Origin: Opisthorchis felineus
Lineage: Eukaryota > Platyhelminthes > Trematoda > Opisthorchiida > Opisthorchiidae
NCBI GenBank assembly: GCA_004794785.1
Contig: SJOL01007418.1
Location: 363,615-427,614 of the forward strand
Direction: 5' to 3'
DNA length: 64,000 nucleotides
Part shown: positions 12,301 to 24,384 of the stretch, in pieces
How the letters are laid out: every line of letters begins with the position of its first letter
Position numbering within the stretch: the first letter of the stretch is position 1
Translations under genes and position numbers: made by a program
Notes under the pieces: generated by a model
Told to the model about the DNA's origin: nothing
The model's database searches: none
What the model saw: only the letters and a program-made list of their open reading frames with translations

Positions 12301-13900
12301 CAACCCCCAGCTAAATGATGGACACTAATCACTCCGCTGCTCACTCGGGCACATAAAGTTCCATAATCCTGAGTTTGCTAACGATTCGCTCGTTGTTTTA
12401 GGTAAGTTAACCCATGCCGCACCAGCCGTTGCTTTCCTCTAGCCATTTATTGTCCAGAGCTACTCAACCCATCAGTTCTATCACGAGTTTTATACCAAAC
12501 TCAAGCAGGTATTGAGCCTTGGCAACTTAATAAGCCCACTTGCTGATGTTTTCGCCTGTCTCTTACCATCGGAACTTAACATACCAGGAGAGAATGGTGT
12601 CTACTTCCGTGTCTCAAAAATTGGGAACAAGATTTCTCCATCCCCGTGAAAAATCTTTCACCCTCTTTCTGAGCCGTCAGCAATCTTTCCTGAGCTAAAC
12701 TCGAGTTCCAAAATGTGTGTTTTACATGGAAATTCACTGCACCCAATTTTTCATGAAAAGCTTAGAACCACAGTTTAAGTCATCGCGAAACTTGTTCTGC
12801 TTACATATATATGCTACAGATGGCATGCAGTACAGGTTCTTGGACCGGATATCTGTCGGTTGTTGCTGAAGCGTGGGTTCATTTAGCCTGACATCCCACC
12901 GCTTCAGTCAATTTAAACATCCAAAGGGTTATTTGGACAATTCTCGCATGAGGTCCCGCTGGAGAAACGTGGTTGAGAATACTGGACGCCTGTGCCTGGG
13001 ATTTATTTCCCGCCTGTCAAACAGAATCCACGTTACCAACATCGTCGAGTTTCTGTCCTCTGAACCACTGATCATCAATGAAGTTATTTAGAGAAGCGTT
13101 CTACGATTTGTTCCATTCCCACTTTATCTCAACGACGTCTTCAGCAGCGTGTCCTAAGACAGAGCCCTCGTCTTACCAGATAACATGAAAACCAAGGGTG
13201 ACATGAGCTGATTTGGCAATGTTCAATAGAGATGTCATGCTGTCGGTTAAGCCAATCTATGCTGAATGGCATAGAAGTAACACGCAGCTGGTTAATTTTT
13301 GTTGAGAATCACCAGCAGTGCGTACCTCACAAAATCAGGGGACCCAGAACCCGAAAAATTTCGGCCAGTGGCTGAACACTCAGCCGCTGGACCACGAGCG
13401 ACTGGTAGTCAGTGTGATCAGCTCTTACCTAAACAGGACGACGGTGCTCTCATTTCAATCTCAAAAACGACATAACGTGGTCGAGTGCTTGCTGGCTGCT
13501 TAAGTGATGAACTCTCAGAAGGACGTTTCATCCAGTTTGTGGAATTCTTCCTTCTCTGAGCCACTTATTGATCACTGACCAAAATACGAAATCCACCTCC
13601 GTATTTTCATCCCATGCGGGAGGTCTTGCCCTCTGTCAGGTCCAGCCTAATTTGGAACCCCTTGCGAGTGAATTAAAACGTTTTACGTCAAAATGTTTCA
13701 TTTTGTTGCATATGTGCTCAGACCAAAAATCACCCTAACCTGCCGTCATTTTTTCCAATTTGTTTTAATTACTCTCCTTTCTAAATTTTTGGCGCACAAA
13801 TGAATACTCCGCACGAAGCAGTTCATGCGCCTCCCGGTAGGACATATGTACTCATCAGAACGACCAATACAACTCAAAATTTTACGTCGTCCGTTCGGGA
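9300..13900. other. No gene recognised; partly pyrimidine-rich
   Basis: Small open frames at 9338-9675, 10389-10868 and 11217-11496 are not assignable. One minus-strand frame near 11400 has a VDTGC string, which is too little to call a retroviral-type protease. From about 11500 to 12700 the plus strand is enriched in C and T. No RNA gene or structured repeat was detected. Confidence 0.4.
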
Positions 13901-13942
13901 CCTTTTCTGCAGTAGAGATGGACGGGCGCGCTCCGGCCAGCT

Positions 13943-14142
13943 GACTAGGCGTCGTGGACCCCTGGCCGCATGTTAGTCGTGTTTGTCAGCTAGGTTCGTT
14001 CAGCCGTCCGCTATGCTCGACGTAGGTTCCATGTGGCTAGTTGATTGGGCATCACGGACCCCTAGCCGCATGCTAATCGTGTGCATCAGCTGGGTTCGTT
14101 CAGCCGTCCGCTATGATCGATGTAGGTCCCATGTGGCTAATT
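13943..14142. repeat. Tandem duplication, 100-bp unit, two copies
   Basis: The segment starting GACTAGGCGTCGTGGACCCC at 13943 is repeated at 14043 as GATTGGGCATCACGGACCCC. The period is exactly 100 bp and similarity continues to 14142; the shared core TTCGTTCAGCCGTCCGCTAT occurs in both. By eye the copies differ at roughly 15 positions. A partial earlier unit may precede 13943. It is not coding in any long frame. Confidence 0.9.
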
Positions 14143-16640
14143 GATTCACGTAATGGTCTTTCTGGCATACTTCGCAAGCTTTAATGGAACTCTCCACTGT
14201 TTATCAACAAACTTGCACGATTTTTCGCCAATAATGAACGCGGCTTATGCAATTTCAATTGCTAACAGCAACTATCTAGCAAAAATTGTTTACAGGAATG
14301 ACACCTCGTATTTTGCGTCCACAAAGGCCATGTAGTATCTGGAATGTTTGGGGAATTATTTCATCCGGTAAACTATCCGAAAGTTCAGTCCATCGTACGT
14401 GAGTCACCTTTTCCCACAGTTCGCGATTTCTTATTACACTGAGCAACGCATTCACAGTCGGTGGTGTTTACTGACCTTGAAGATTCGCTCACTAAACAAA
14501 TCACCGATGTAGATAATTTGCATGACACATGCACATATACATTATATATAGATATTCTACACCATGAAGTGGCAACCCTGAAAACGTCGTAGTTATCGAA
14601 CAATCAATTCCAATGTGCGAATACTGAGCGGCGTTTCTCGCCTGAGGGGTTCAAGTTCATTATATGGCGTGTCTCTTACTACGCCCAATTCAAAGACCTA
14701 AGCCCCATACATTTGTGTCCCTCTTGCTTCCTCCGCGGAGCATGCAGACATTAGCTTCTAGCAAGGTTTCTCTTCCAACGTTAAAGACCCATTGATGTGA
14801 TGCATGTGACCTGTAGCTGAATTATGCTTATTATTCCCTTTCCTTCGCATGCAACGTTGCAGGGTGTTTAAAACAATTGAATCTACTTCGGAAAAACGTC
14901 ATTCTCGCAGTGAGGCTAGGTCTCTTTTACGGCTGCCGTTGTCTAAACATGGGTTTCCATTTACTGTGGCTCAGGGGGGGCTGATGGCGAATTCAGCTTT
15001 CTGCCTTGTCTGTGGCTCCAATGTGCGTTCATAACTGAGGCCAACCTCTCCAGTGTAAAAGTCACGAAACTCCCTCAATCTCCATATACGCCATCCTGCT
15101 TGTACCAGCATGTAAAATTATTTATCTCAGTTTACTACCCCGGTGTTTTGGAAGGTCTTGCCCAGGAACTATTTAAGTACCCACACCGTCCTAGACTCAC
15201 CCAGCCTGCCAATAACCATCTTACTCATGACATTGCTGCCGGACTAGCCAATGCCCGATTGTACCCCAACCGTCCCCATGAACGTGATTTAAGGTGGTTC
15301 GAATCCTCTTTTTCTTAAAGCGTTTGCCATAAATTAGCTGGGATGAATACTCCCCCAACCGCGTATCCCGCTACACTGTACCCTCCGCTCCCAGTCGTAT
15401 AACACAAGATACTGCGCCAACGCCATCTCACCTAGTCTTCCCAAACTATGCGCTCAAACAAAGGTCGTCGTGCCTACTGTACTCAGGGATTTTTGCTAAC
15501 GGCAATCCAAAGAAACCGAGATATTTTAAAATAAGCCCTCTCACTATACTCACACACCGAATCAAACACGAAAAAACTACGCAGCTTATCGACGCCTGTC
15601 GAGATGCAGTATGCTCGTACATAGTCAGCGTCGGTTTCTGAGACTTCCAAACAAACTGTCCTGAATCTTACCCTCACGCCCTTAAGACTGCAAATGTTTA
15701 TTGCTGCTTCCTTGGATTCTTTCAAATAGCGACTTCCCGCTTCAGGTAGGCTTGATCTGACTGGACCATAATGCCAATCCGACCTCTTCCGTAACGAAGC
15801 GCTCCCGGCTGCAGGGGTTTTGTCAATGCACAAAACATGATAAATCTGCTAGCGGACCGACCCACCTGCGGAATGGGCGAGGTGCAACTATTTAGCGTCA
15901 ATCATGTTTATCACATCCACCACACTTTGAATGGGCGCGTGGATGTTCACAGTTCAGTGATTGCCTTGATCTTCTCGGATTAGAAACTTCACTTTATTCA
16001 CACGTAGTATGTTCCTCAGAGATGACGTTTTGTTCGAATAAAATAGGATCATCTACAGAGGATTTATTAGAATTTGAAACAGCAGAAGTGTCGTTAACAG
16101 ACTGACGGCATGTGATTCATGCACAAGCCAGCATTCTGATTGGTTAGTTGTACACAAGTCAGGGAGAGCGCGCATTCAAACTGCATTTGCGCACACGCCA
16201 AGAAAAAACGAGCTAAATGGTTAAAGTGCATAAACTAAGGAAAGAAGGACCGTCAGTGCAAGCGAGAAAATAGCGTAAAACGATTTAAAGAATTTATTCC
16301 TGGAGATCTCTGCTTCTGCGCGTGAAAGATGTACAATTTGGGGTTTAGAAGGTGAATAAGTAAACCCAACAAAACAAAACGTATCCACGTACCTTAAAAT
16401 ACCCCCTGTCGACCTGCATTTCTTCATACAACCTGGTTCTGACTACCCACATCACTTCTTCTAATAAACGTTTGGCAGGAACTTGACAATGGTGGTTTCG
16501 GAAATCTCGATTCGAACTTATTTATGGTCTTGGATACGTATACATATCCAAGACTTTTCGCACTCGAGACTTTAAGTTGCTTCCGTCTTATTTAATCACA
16601 CTTTTATGCTGCATACGACTGTCAGAAAAAGCGATAGTGT
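14143..16640. other. No gene recognised
   Basis: Contains only short open frames. The minus-strand frame at 15483-15833 (116 codons) has no recognisable motif. At about 15294-15304 there is an isolated perfect B-box-like string, GGTTCGAATCC, followed by TTTTT, but no convincing A box. From 15050 to 15480 the plus strand is C-rich. Confidence 0.4.
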
Positions 16641-16659
16641 CCTGTGAAGAAACGTGCCA

Positions 16660-16775
16660 ACGGGGAAAGTGGGAAACAAGTCGGACGACGTCCCCCGGAT
16701 TTGAATCGCGAACCAGCAGGTCTCTGCGCCCATGATTATCCCACTAGGCCATCGAACCACGAGCAGCGATTGGCG
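16660..16775 (-). mobile_element. tRNA-derived sequence (SINE head or tRNA pseudogene)
   Basis: On the minus strand the A-box-like string TGGCCTAGTGG (16741-16751) is followed 33 bases later by a B-box-like string GATTCAAATCC (16697-16707). This is the spacing expected for a tRNA-like pol III promoter. A cloverleaf with matched acceptor arms could not be drawn, so it is not called a functional tRNA gene. It differs from the other SINE family in the window. Confidence 0.5.
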
Positions 16776-16779
16776 CAAA

Positions 16780-18125
16780 CCTCTGCTAAGCAGCTAGGCA
16801 TCGTATGGAGCAGTTGTATTTTTCGGTATGGATCAAGTGACTCGGACCAGCCAATCATTTGCTTGCGTTTCGCTTGTGCATGAATCAACTACCCAGAATG
16901 ACCTCTGACATTGAACTCAACATGACCATGTCTCCGGTGACAAGAATGATCATCCCAATCGAGAAATTTGACCATATGTCTGCCATTTGATGAAGGTATT
17001 GTTCCTGTAGCAGGCCGTAAATTATTACCCTTGAAAAACGTAACATCAGTCGTTTTGGCACAGCCAAGACGTGTACGCAACGAGCAAGATTTAAAGTGGA
17101 TCGCGGGACTCATCCCAGCAACTGAATGACCGGCATTCACGTATCGCATTGAAAAATTATCAATTCCGCGGCCTAATTCCACAAAAAGTAGGAGAGAATG
17201 AAGTAGTGGAAGATTTCAGTGTTAGCACAAAATTCCCAGCAAGTTTATTCGACTGGGGATGTCGTGGAGCAGTAAACAGATGTCAACATCCAAGGCGTTT
17301 CAACCATTCTTCGAGGGATTTTCAGTAAAGTATGTGTCGTTGTCAGTGGCCAAGGCAGGTGATCATGGCTGAATACTTAAAAAAGTAGTTAAAAAACTTC
17401 GGGCCAACGTGGATACGCGTCAATAACAATTAAAACATGGTGTTTACCGAGAAAAGGACAGCAGTAGTAGGCATGAACTCGTTGAAATGTTCCACAACTG
17501 ACCACGGATACCATTGTGATGATTTGCTATGAACCTTATGTGTACATTTAACAAATTTTTAGCAAGCAATATAGGATATAATCAGTGCATATAGCCATGG
17601 CAACGTTCAAAATTATCCAGTTCACCAAAAATCTTCATTGCCTCGTTGCTTAACCGACGGATCTAGCTCATTATTAGCGGGCTAGTTTTTCCTTCTGCTT
17701 ACGCGATGTTCATCTGTAGGTTTTATTATCCTGACAGATGCGTATTTCTTTGGTCGATGTGATTGCGGAGCAAAGGCTTTACCGGAGTCTTCCTCAAACC
17801 GTGCCATCTGTGCCATGTTTGCATAAAAGGGAACACAACCTCCTTTAATTTTGCACGATCAGCATCAGATGTCAGGCATGGGAGAATAGTGATCAACGCT
17901 GTAACACCACACGAGATTAACGAGACACATCAGTTTTCGCACAAGCAATGTATAATCAACTGTCTCCACCAGGAAAAGCCCCACGAGGGCCTTTGGCAGA
18001 TAAAAAGCCCAGGCTACAGGTACAGTGCACTGAGGGGAGATGCCAAAGTAGTTGTGGCTGATTGTCCTAAAGGATGTTGTTGCTCATTACGGAGTTAGTG
18101 GAAGTTGCCTATTGAGTCAGCAAGT
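16780..18125. other. No gene recognised
   Basis: A plus-strand open frame at 17763-18098 (111 codons) and a minus-strand frame at 16889-17182 (97 codons) have no recognisable domain. The former ends just before a Penelope-like terminal sequence and could be element-derived, but this is not shown. Confidence 0.35.
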
Positions 18126-18129
18126 GAGT

Positions 18130-18250
18130 GGGTCACTCACCCACTCAACCTTGCACTGACGATGTCCCCTCGATTGGTGGTGAAACGTTTGCAATCCAAC
18201 TACCAAGCTCGGCGAACAGACCAACAACCAACTACAGTTCTAGCCACCAC
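18130..18250 (+). mobile_element. Solo Penelope-like terminal repeat fragment
   Basis: This segment matches the Penelope terminal sequence at about 23095-23215 in the same orientation. Shared features are CACTGACGATGTC...GGTGAAACGTTTGCAA (given here as two pieces), then CTCGGCGAACAG and AACAACCAACTA. It includes a hammerhead-like core, CTGACGA followed by GTGAAACGTT. No reverse transcriptase sequence accompanies it. Confidence 0.6.
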
Positions 18251-18259
18251 ACTCAGTCA

Positions 18260-21200
18260 GTACAATGAAACATAAACAAGAATGCTTTCTTCCACTGTCT
18301 AAATTTTCCATGTGACTTGCCAGGCGGAAACGGCCCAAGACATCTAGTGCCTTGGATTAGCAATGCCAGAAATGACTTAGGTAGTTTTAGTAATATTCAT
18401 TCAATAGGGGAATGCCTGGGACCATTTGAGTAGTCATCCTTCCAGAGATGTTTGCTAGACAATCGGTGGATTTACTGCCAGACAAAGTTTCGATTTTGGC
18501 GCAAAAGTTTCGTCAGACCAAGTGAGTAAGCTACCAGGTTGATCGTATCTTAAGACAGTCAGAGAACCAATCTGAAGCACTAGCTTTAGCTGTACTTGAA
18601 TGAGACAACATCATCAACTATGTCATCAAGCCGCAGAACGAACCAAAACTAGAACATTCGTCACAGTAGATATCACAATAAAGCTCTGGAGCAGCCAATT
18701 TGACCACAAGGGCATTCGGTGTTGCGCCTGTAGTTTTACGGGCATCCAGGGGATCATTGTGAGCCATTTTGAAGAAACCAAAGGAACTCATTGTCTGTGT
18801 ATCATTTGTTGAAAGGTTGGTGGTGGTAACCCATAACCAAAGTTTTGTTTTTAGTTATTATCACTGGATCATCTGAAAAACCACAAGAATACACTAAGCA
18901 CGGCGAAAAACTGCGGCAACCCTTAGTCCGAAAATGGCGGTGCCAATTAGAGCGTTCAGGGCCGCAACGACACCGAATACCATTAGGTTTTTAAAAATTC
19001 AAGCATTCGCAACTAGACAGAACAAGAATGACTTCTCAGTGTCTCAGAAGTGCGCAGATATGATCTAAATGGGATCCACAGCCCACTTGTTAGAAGCGTG
19101 GCAGGAAACAAACACGGATTTTGCGACTTTTTCCTCGGCAAACACTTGCTGCAACTGGCTTTTGTCCAAGTTGGTCAAAAGTATTTCTCACCGGAACAAC
19201 TGTTGCCCAGCACTTGCATTTTTAAGAACTTTTGTCACCAGAGTGTCTCGCAAATGCATGTTGCAGAAGACGATTTCTGTTTTATTGGTAGAGCTATCAG
19301 GAAATAAACAAAGGGTTTTGACGGTGGATGTCTATCAGCTCCTCCTAGTCATCCGCAGGTTAATCAATCCGCCGAAGATTTTGTGGAAGCACTCAAATAG
19401 GCCTTACATGCAATACGTGCAAGCATTTCTACTGAGCTGGATTAGGCAGCCTGTATCTTTCCGCTACAACACAAGAGTGCGAAGCACTGCCTCAAAAAAC
19501 TCACTCACTTATTTAGGAACTTGGTTTCGAGGTCAAGTGTGGTAGAAATGCAATCTACCGGAAGCAATTGTTATTAAGTAAGCAATGTAAGACAGTCTGA
19601 ATTTATTGTGCTGCGGGACCTGGAATCAGGGAACATAAAACCTCTAGACCTTACTGACTGTTCAGTGCTTGATCGACACATAGCACAAACTTGTTTAGGC
19701 GTACTGGAAACGCCAAATCAAAAACGGCCAACACAAGTGAACATTTATATGAAGGAACTTTTGACACAGGGACTGACAACATATGCATCCCAATGAGTCC
19801 CCCGCACAGGACAATCCAGAAAAAATCTAGTGAAGCAGACAGTTCTCTTCCTTTATCCCCAAAAAGCACATCTGGACGTCTGGTTAGGCCACAGTTAAAA
19901 CCCCGTGTTAGTTCCATTCACGTATGTGATCGTTAAGATATGCGGGCAATTTACTCTGTGCTTTCTTGTTTCCAGTTTTTTATATGTTTAAAACGTCACA
20001 GGCTTATTTACGCTGCTCACCTGTACGTTGTTCCGATTTCCTTGCTCACAGTACAATTTGAGTAATAATCTCTTCCTATGCAGGCGATTGGCGAATGGTC
20101 ATATGTGCGAGAGCGGTGCACTGCACAGCGTTTCTAAATACACAAGCAGAGACTATCCATTCTTAGCGACTTATGGAAATGCTCAGCCTGTGGAGGCATC
20201 AGCAGAAGCGAAATCGGTATTGCAGGGTATCAGCGCACTCATGCTGCATCAATTGCGGGATGCCAAGGAGCAAGCCGGGGCAAGTTTACTCTAAATTCCA
20301 ACAAGGAATCTACGTTACCTTCAACACTAGCACCACCCGTTTGGTCTTGACAGTCGAAATAGTTTGCCGCGCACAGCCCACGGGATCTCTAGCTGTAGAA
20401 TTGTGAGCAGGATAAATGTAGTACAACACTGAACCGTTAAAGAAGTAACGGTGCGGTGCTGGAATCTACTGTACCCCTATCATACTTAAACCAGCTGATG
20501 AGTCTTAATAGGCCACTTGCGAGTTCTCTTGCCCATTCCATTCCCTTGGAGTTACGTTGGATTCATATGCTCACAGTATCACAGACCGATCCGTGCAAGT
20601 GGCTTAGTATATGTCAGCTACACACAGACAGCTATACACAGACGTCCAGTTGTCAAACACTGTCAGCGGTCAACACCAACGCAATTCACGTGTATCTGTT
20701 ACAATGTTCATCGACTTGGCAGCATATAAAGGATGAACCCCATCGGACCCTACTCTCTGATACATTCATTAGCGTACCCATCTCATACGACTGTCCCAAG
20801 CAAACCTGAGTTAGCAGCAGCATGTTTTGATATGTGCACACAGACAAACTGTAGCAGGTTTGACATCTTTTTGAATAATATTTCAATAGGAATGAAGCCA
20901 CCAAAGACAACCAAATCATAAAAATTCTCCGTTTTTAAGTCATCTGTGGTTAATAGGTTCTTCTGTCCTAACGTTGTACAAACAGAAAACCCAGGCATCT
21001 GGCTGTTTAGTCCGTACTTTTTTTAAAAACCATCGTAAACTAATTTTCTGCACTGATGTCTTCGTAAGCCCCATATGAACCTATGCTGTGTGTGCATTTG
21101 AGTAAGCTAAAGGATCTTTCTTATGTGTTATAAGTGAGCAGAGCCTCTGAACACTTGCTAAACATACACATCCGTCGTACACAAAATGGAAACCGTGTAT

Positions 21201-21470
21201 AATCACTCTGCCCATCAATCTATTTGGTTGTCTCAACGACTCAGTTTTAGCATTGTCAGACAAGCTTTGCAGTAATACTTTGTTCCTATAGGAAGCCGAT
21301 CAAAAGTTATCAGGAATGAATCTCGTCTGGCAAATTTCCCCTAAGTTCATCTGATGCTCACATAGGAATCTTTGTAAGCATAAATGAGTTCTGTTTCCGG
21401 GGAGGACAGCAAGAATGTAGGCAGTATCATGCAGGTGAGTCACACGAGCTAATATTACGCTCACTTCTAT
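18260..21470. other. Unidentified; several coding-like open frames
   Basis: Plus-strand frames at 19069-19545 (158 codons), 19691-19921, 20082-20294 and 20456-20809 have plausible composition but no recognised domain. The frame ending at 20294 starts after a good acceptor (TTCCTATGCAG at about 20081). The frame before it ends at a GTATGT donor at about 19922. However, the phases do not join for the most coding-like reading, so I do not call a gene. Confidence 0.3.
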
Positions 21471-21474
21471 AGCA

Positions 21475-21700
21475 CTGTTTGGTAATTGAGCAGGCGGCTG
21501 TTGATCTGTTCGCCGAGCTTGGCAATTGATTTGAAAACGTTTCGTTATCATTCGAGGAGATATCTTCAGTGCGCTGTTGGGTGGGTAGTCCCTCTCTTCG
21601 TGCTTGCGTTTACATAGTTTACAGTGAGCAGCTTTTGCGCTCTAACCTGATTGGCCATTGACAGTCATCGCACTTGGATCCTGTTTGGTCCGATCAGAAG
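21475..21700 (-). repeat. Penelope inverted terminal repeat, left copy
   Basis: Inverted relative to 22985-23215. Similarity begins around TTTGGTAATTGAGCAGG and ends near TTGGATCCTGTTTGGTCCG. It contains a minus-strand hammerhead-like motif. Confidence 0.85.
21530..21572 (-). ncRNA. Hammerhead-like motif, decayed
   Basis: On the minus strand CTGAAGA (21563-21569) is followed by a short intervening segment and GAAACGTTT (21539-21543 and on). This matches the order of the hammerhead core: CUGANGA, stem II, GAAA, minimal stem III with the AC/GU pair. Stem II is weak here (mismatches), so activity is doubtful. Confidence 0.45.
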
Positions 21701-21744
21701 CTGTGTTGCGTTGTAGTTTGTATTTCTTGCTTTTTACGGCCACG

Positions 21745-22960
21745 CTACTGTTGAAGTTGTCCTCCATTATTGTCTCTTCCGGTTGGTCCGTTCATGATCT
21801 GTGTTGCGTCGTGGTCGGCTTCCGTTGTTTGATTGGTTGGTGATGTACCTCCTGTTTTTAGTGGTTTGTGGTCCCATTGATTTCTTCTTTGTATCCTTGA
21901 TCGGCTCCGGGTTTTATGGTCCTGGATTCCCTTTGTCCTCAGAGGTTGATAGACAGGATCGATCTCAGTGTGTCTGTTTATTGCTCCATCAATGGAGGAC
22001 CACGCCTCCATGGACTCACGTTTTTTATTTGTTCTTGCCTGGTCCAGTATGCTGACGTTGGTCCAATCGAATTTGTGTCCTTCCCCATCTTCGCTTGCAG
22101 AGATGAGTGAGAGTTGGTCGGGTCTCCTGGTAGCGAGCTTGTGTTCGTTGACTCTGGTTGACAGTTTTCTCCCTGTTTGTCCCACGTAGTGTTTTTCACA
22201 ATCCTTGCATTGAATTTTCTAGATTAAACTTGTCTTCTCCATCGCATTAGGTATCTCCTTTGGTTTTGATAGTGCTCTTCGCAGCGTGTCCGTCAGTCTG
22301 TGGGCAACTCTTATATTATGCTGTCGTAGGATCCTTGCGGTCATCTCCAAAATGTTTTTGGTGTCCGGCAGTGTGATTGTTTTGCTTGTGCTTCCGGTTG
22401 TCGAGTTGGTTGAATTGCATTTCCTCAGAGATCTCCAGACGAAATTCCTTGGGTAACCGTTCCTTTGAAAGATTTTGTATAGGCGTTTCTCTTCTTTTAC
22501 CTTGGATTCTACTGTGTTGCAGTGTGTTTCAATTCGCTTGAATAGTGTCCGAATGCAGCTCTGTTTGTGACAGTTCGGATGGTTGCTGTGGTAGTTCAGA
22601 ATTTGATCCGTGTGCGTAGCCTTTCTGTAGACTTCTGTCTGCATTTGTCCATTTGGTAACCTTGTGACGAGGACATCTAAAACCGCCAGCTTGTTGTTGT
22701 TTTCCTCTTCCATCGTGAACTTGATGTCATCGGAGACACTGTTTATCAATTGGATTGCTCGTTGTAATTCGCTCTTTTTGATGATGACAAAGGTATCGTC
22801 TACATAACGTATCCACAGTTTTGGGTTGATATCTGGTAACACGATCCTCTCCAGTTTTTGCATTGCAGTCTCGGCGATGAACCCTGAAATTGGTTGAGCA
22901 ATCTCAACCTCTGTTTGACCACGTACTTCTAATTCAACGGTGAATACTACGAACAAGTGA
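21745..22960 (-). pseudogene. Penelope RT + GIY-YIG endonuclease, N-truncated, one stop
   Basis: Reading leftwards, ISGFIAETAMQKLE is followed by the catalytic box LWIRYVDDTFVII (about 22780-22820). The Penelope motifs KLAVLDVLVTR, TDQILNYHSNHP and NGYPRNFVWR come next. The frame stops at 22219-22221 (TAG). The same frame then resumes without shift into KIQCKDCEKHYVGQTGRKL, which is the GIY-YIG endonuclease with its CxxC pair. It stays open to 21745. In the family this polyprotein performs target-primed reverse transcription. Here the lost N-terminus and the in-frame stop between the two domains make it non-autonomous unless the stop is read through. A single sequencing error could also explain the stop. 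Confidence 0.9.
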
Positions 22961-22984
22961 AAGGAGCACCGATGAGTTCCCCAA

Positions 22985-23215
22985 TTTCGGACCAACCAGA
23001 ATCCAAGTGCGATGATTATCAATGGCCAGTTAGGTTACAGCGCAAAAGCTGCTCTCTGTAAACTATATAAACGCAAGCACGAAGAGAGGGACTACCCACC
23101 CAACAGCGCACTGAAGATGTCTTCTCGAATGGTGACGAAACGTTTGCAAATCATTTGACAAGCCTGGCGAATAGATTAACAGCCACCTGATCAATTACCA
23201 ACTAACGCACCCGAG
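22985..23215 (+). repeat. Penelope inverted terminal repeat, right copy
   Basis: Inverted counterpart of 21475-21700. It ends near the CTGATCAATTACCAACTAA block. It contains a plus-strand hammerhead-like motif and shares its outer part with the solo fragment at 18130-18250. Confidence 0.85.
23105..23150 (+). ncRNA. Hammerhead-like motif
   Basis: CTGAAGA at 23111-23117 and CGAAAC at 23136-23141 bracket a segment whose ends (GTC and GAC) can pair as stem II. ACGTT following the GAAA fits the two-base-pair stem III known from Penelope hammerheads. Stem II is imperfect further in. Confidence 0.5.
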
Positions 23216-23229
23216 CTACCAATATTCCA

Positions 23230-24380
23230 ACAAATTACCAATAGCACTGTTTGTTATTGATCATTGATCAAGAAGATATGATATAGAAGAAGAAGAAGAA
23301 TGATATTTGGTGCATCCAGCAGGTCGAATGCAGCTCAGTCATTAATATGGTTTGGATCACTCATGTGGCTTTATTGACGTTTCGCACCTCCTCAACAAAC
23401 AAAATACCTTTTTATGATGTTTGTGCGTACGATGTTCTTAATTCCAGTAGGCAAAGCCTCCATAAGTAACGTACTGAACACAAACTGAGCTTGAGTGTGA
23501 GGATTTGCGAAAAAACAGGTTTTTGCACACTATACGTGATAAACAGCGAAAAACACCGTACGCCTAAGTTTACAGTCAGAGATTTCACCTCACTGAAAGG
23601 CCGCCACGAGGGAAAGGCGTATAGTTTCTAGTTGATTAAGATAACAACAACAGCACATAAACAGCTTGCTAATTCGCCTGTTAGCAAATTCACATCCAGC
23701 GACCAGGAATCATGCAGTTAACAACTGACCAGTCTTTCAAACGCTACATTGGCTCGCCGCATACAAACAAGTTGATTTCGCTGACAAAACAACTCATCAA
23801 GCACCCAATTCATCAACTTAGGCAGATACTCAAGTTGGCTGGACAAAAGGTGGCCTAAAACATTTATTTTAGGCATCCTCACAAACCGTAAGAGGTATAG
23901 TTCACTGACAATATATGTGATGCTGTTTGATGCAGTATACTCATTTGCAAGTTACTGCAGTGTGTTCCATTAAGAATATATACCATTTACATGGTTTTCT
24001 TAAAACACATTTGTGAAGCTCTCCAGCATCATATTTACGTAAAACCGTTCGTCTATGGTAACCACCAATGGATTTTGCGGAAGCGCTTGAATAATCTCGC
24101 ACCTATTCACTATGGTTGATTATACCTCTTGAAGTTTCCTTGATATATTCCTGTGGAAAGAATGCTTCAACATTCCTAGGCTACTGGATTTCGAGGATCA
24201 GCCAAGGCCAGCCAAACGAACCTCTCTTTCTGATCCACCAAGTCGAATTTTTCAGTCCAATGCTTGCGTGTAATTCGGGCGAACGGAATCTGAGAGAAAA
24301 AGATGTCCTCAGTGACGTTTCGCATGCTACAGATGCTGCTATTGAGACCACTTAACAGTTGGGGCCTATGTGCTAGTGAA
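23230..24380. other. No gene recognised
   Basis: Contains a short GAA-type microsatellite (about 23285-23300) and, on the minus strand near 23365-23385 and 24310-24335, GCGAAACGTCA strings like those that follow hammerhead cores in Penelope ends. The rest of the core is absent. A plus-strand frame at 24116-24355 is unassigned. Confidence 0.4.
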
Positions 24381-24384
24381 GTTG

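Larger units (their letters stand above)
21475..23215 (-). mobile_element. Penelope-like retroelement bounded by inverted terminal repeats
   Basis: The minus strand encodes a Penelope-type reverse transcriptase fused to a GIY-YIG endonuclease. The ends, 21475-21700 and 22985-23215, are inverted copies of each other, about 225 bp with numerous substitutions. Both contain the GTAGTCCCTCTCTTCGTG block and the GGCCATTGA block. Penelope elements are known to have such terminal repeats in direct or inverted arrangement and to carry hammerhead motifs there. The N-terminal part of the RT is missing: the frame passes almost directly from the terminal repeat into the ISGFIAE region. The copy is thus 5'-deleted but otherwise well preserved. 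Confidence 0.9.

Noticed and set aside
15294..15312. Perfect B-box string followed by a T run, suggesting a pol III gene
   Set aside because: No A box at a proper distance and no cloverleaf could be drawn.
20082..20294. Coding-like terminal exon on the plus strand after a strong acceptor
   Set aside because: The preceding donor-bounded frame does not join in phase and the product is unrecognised; kept only as a note.
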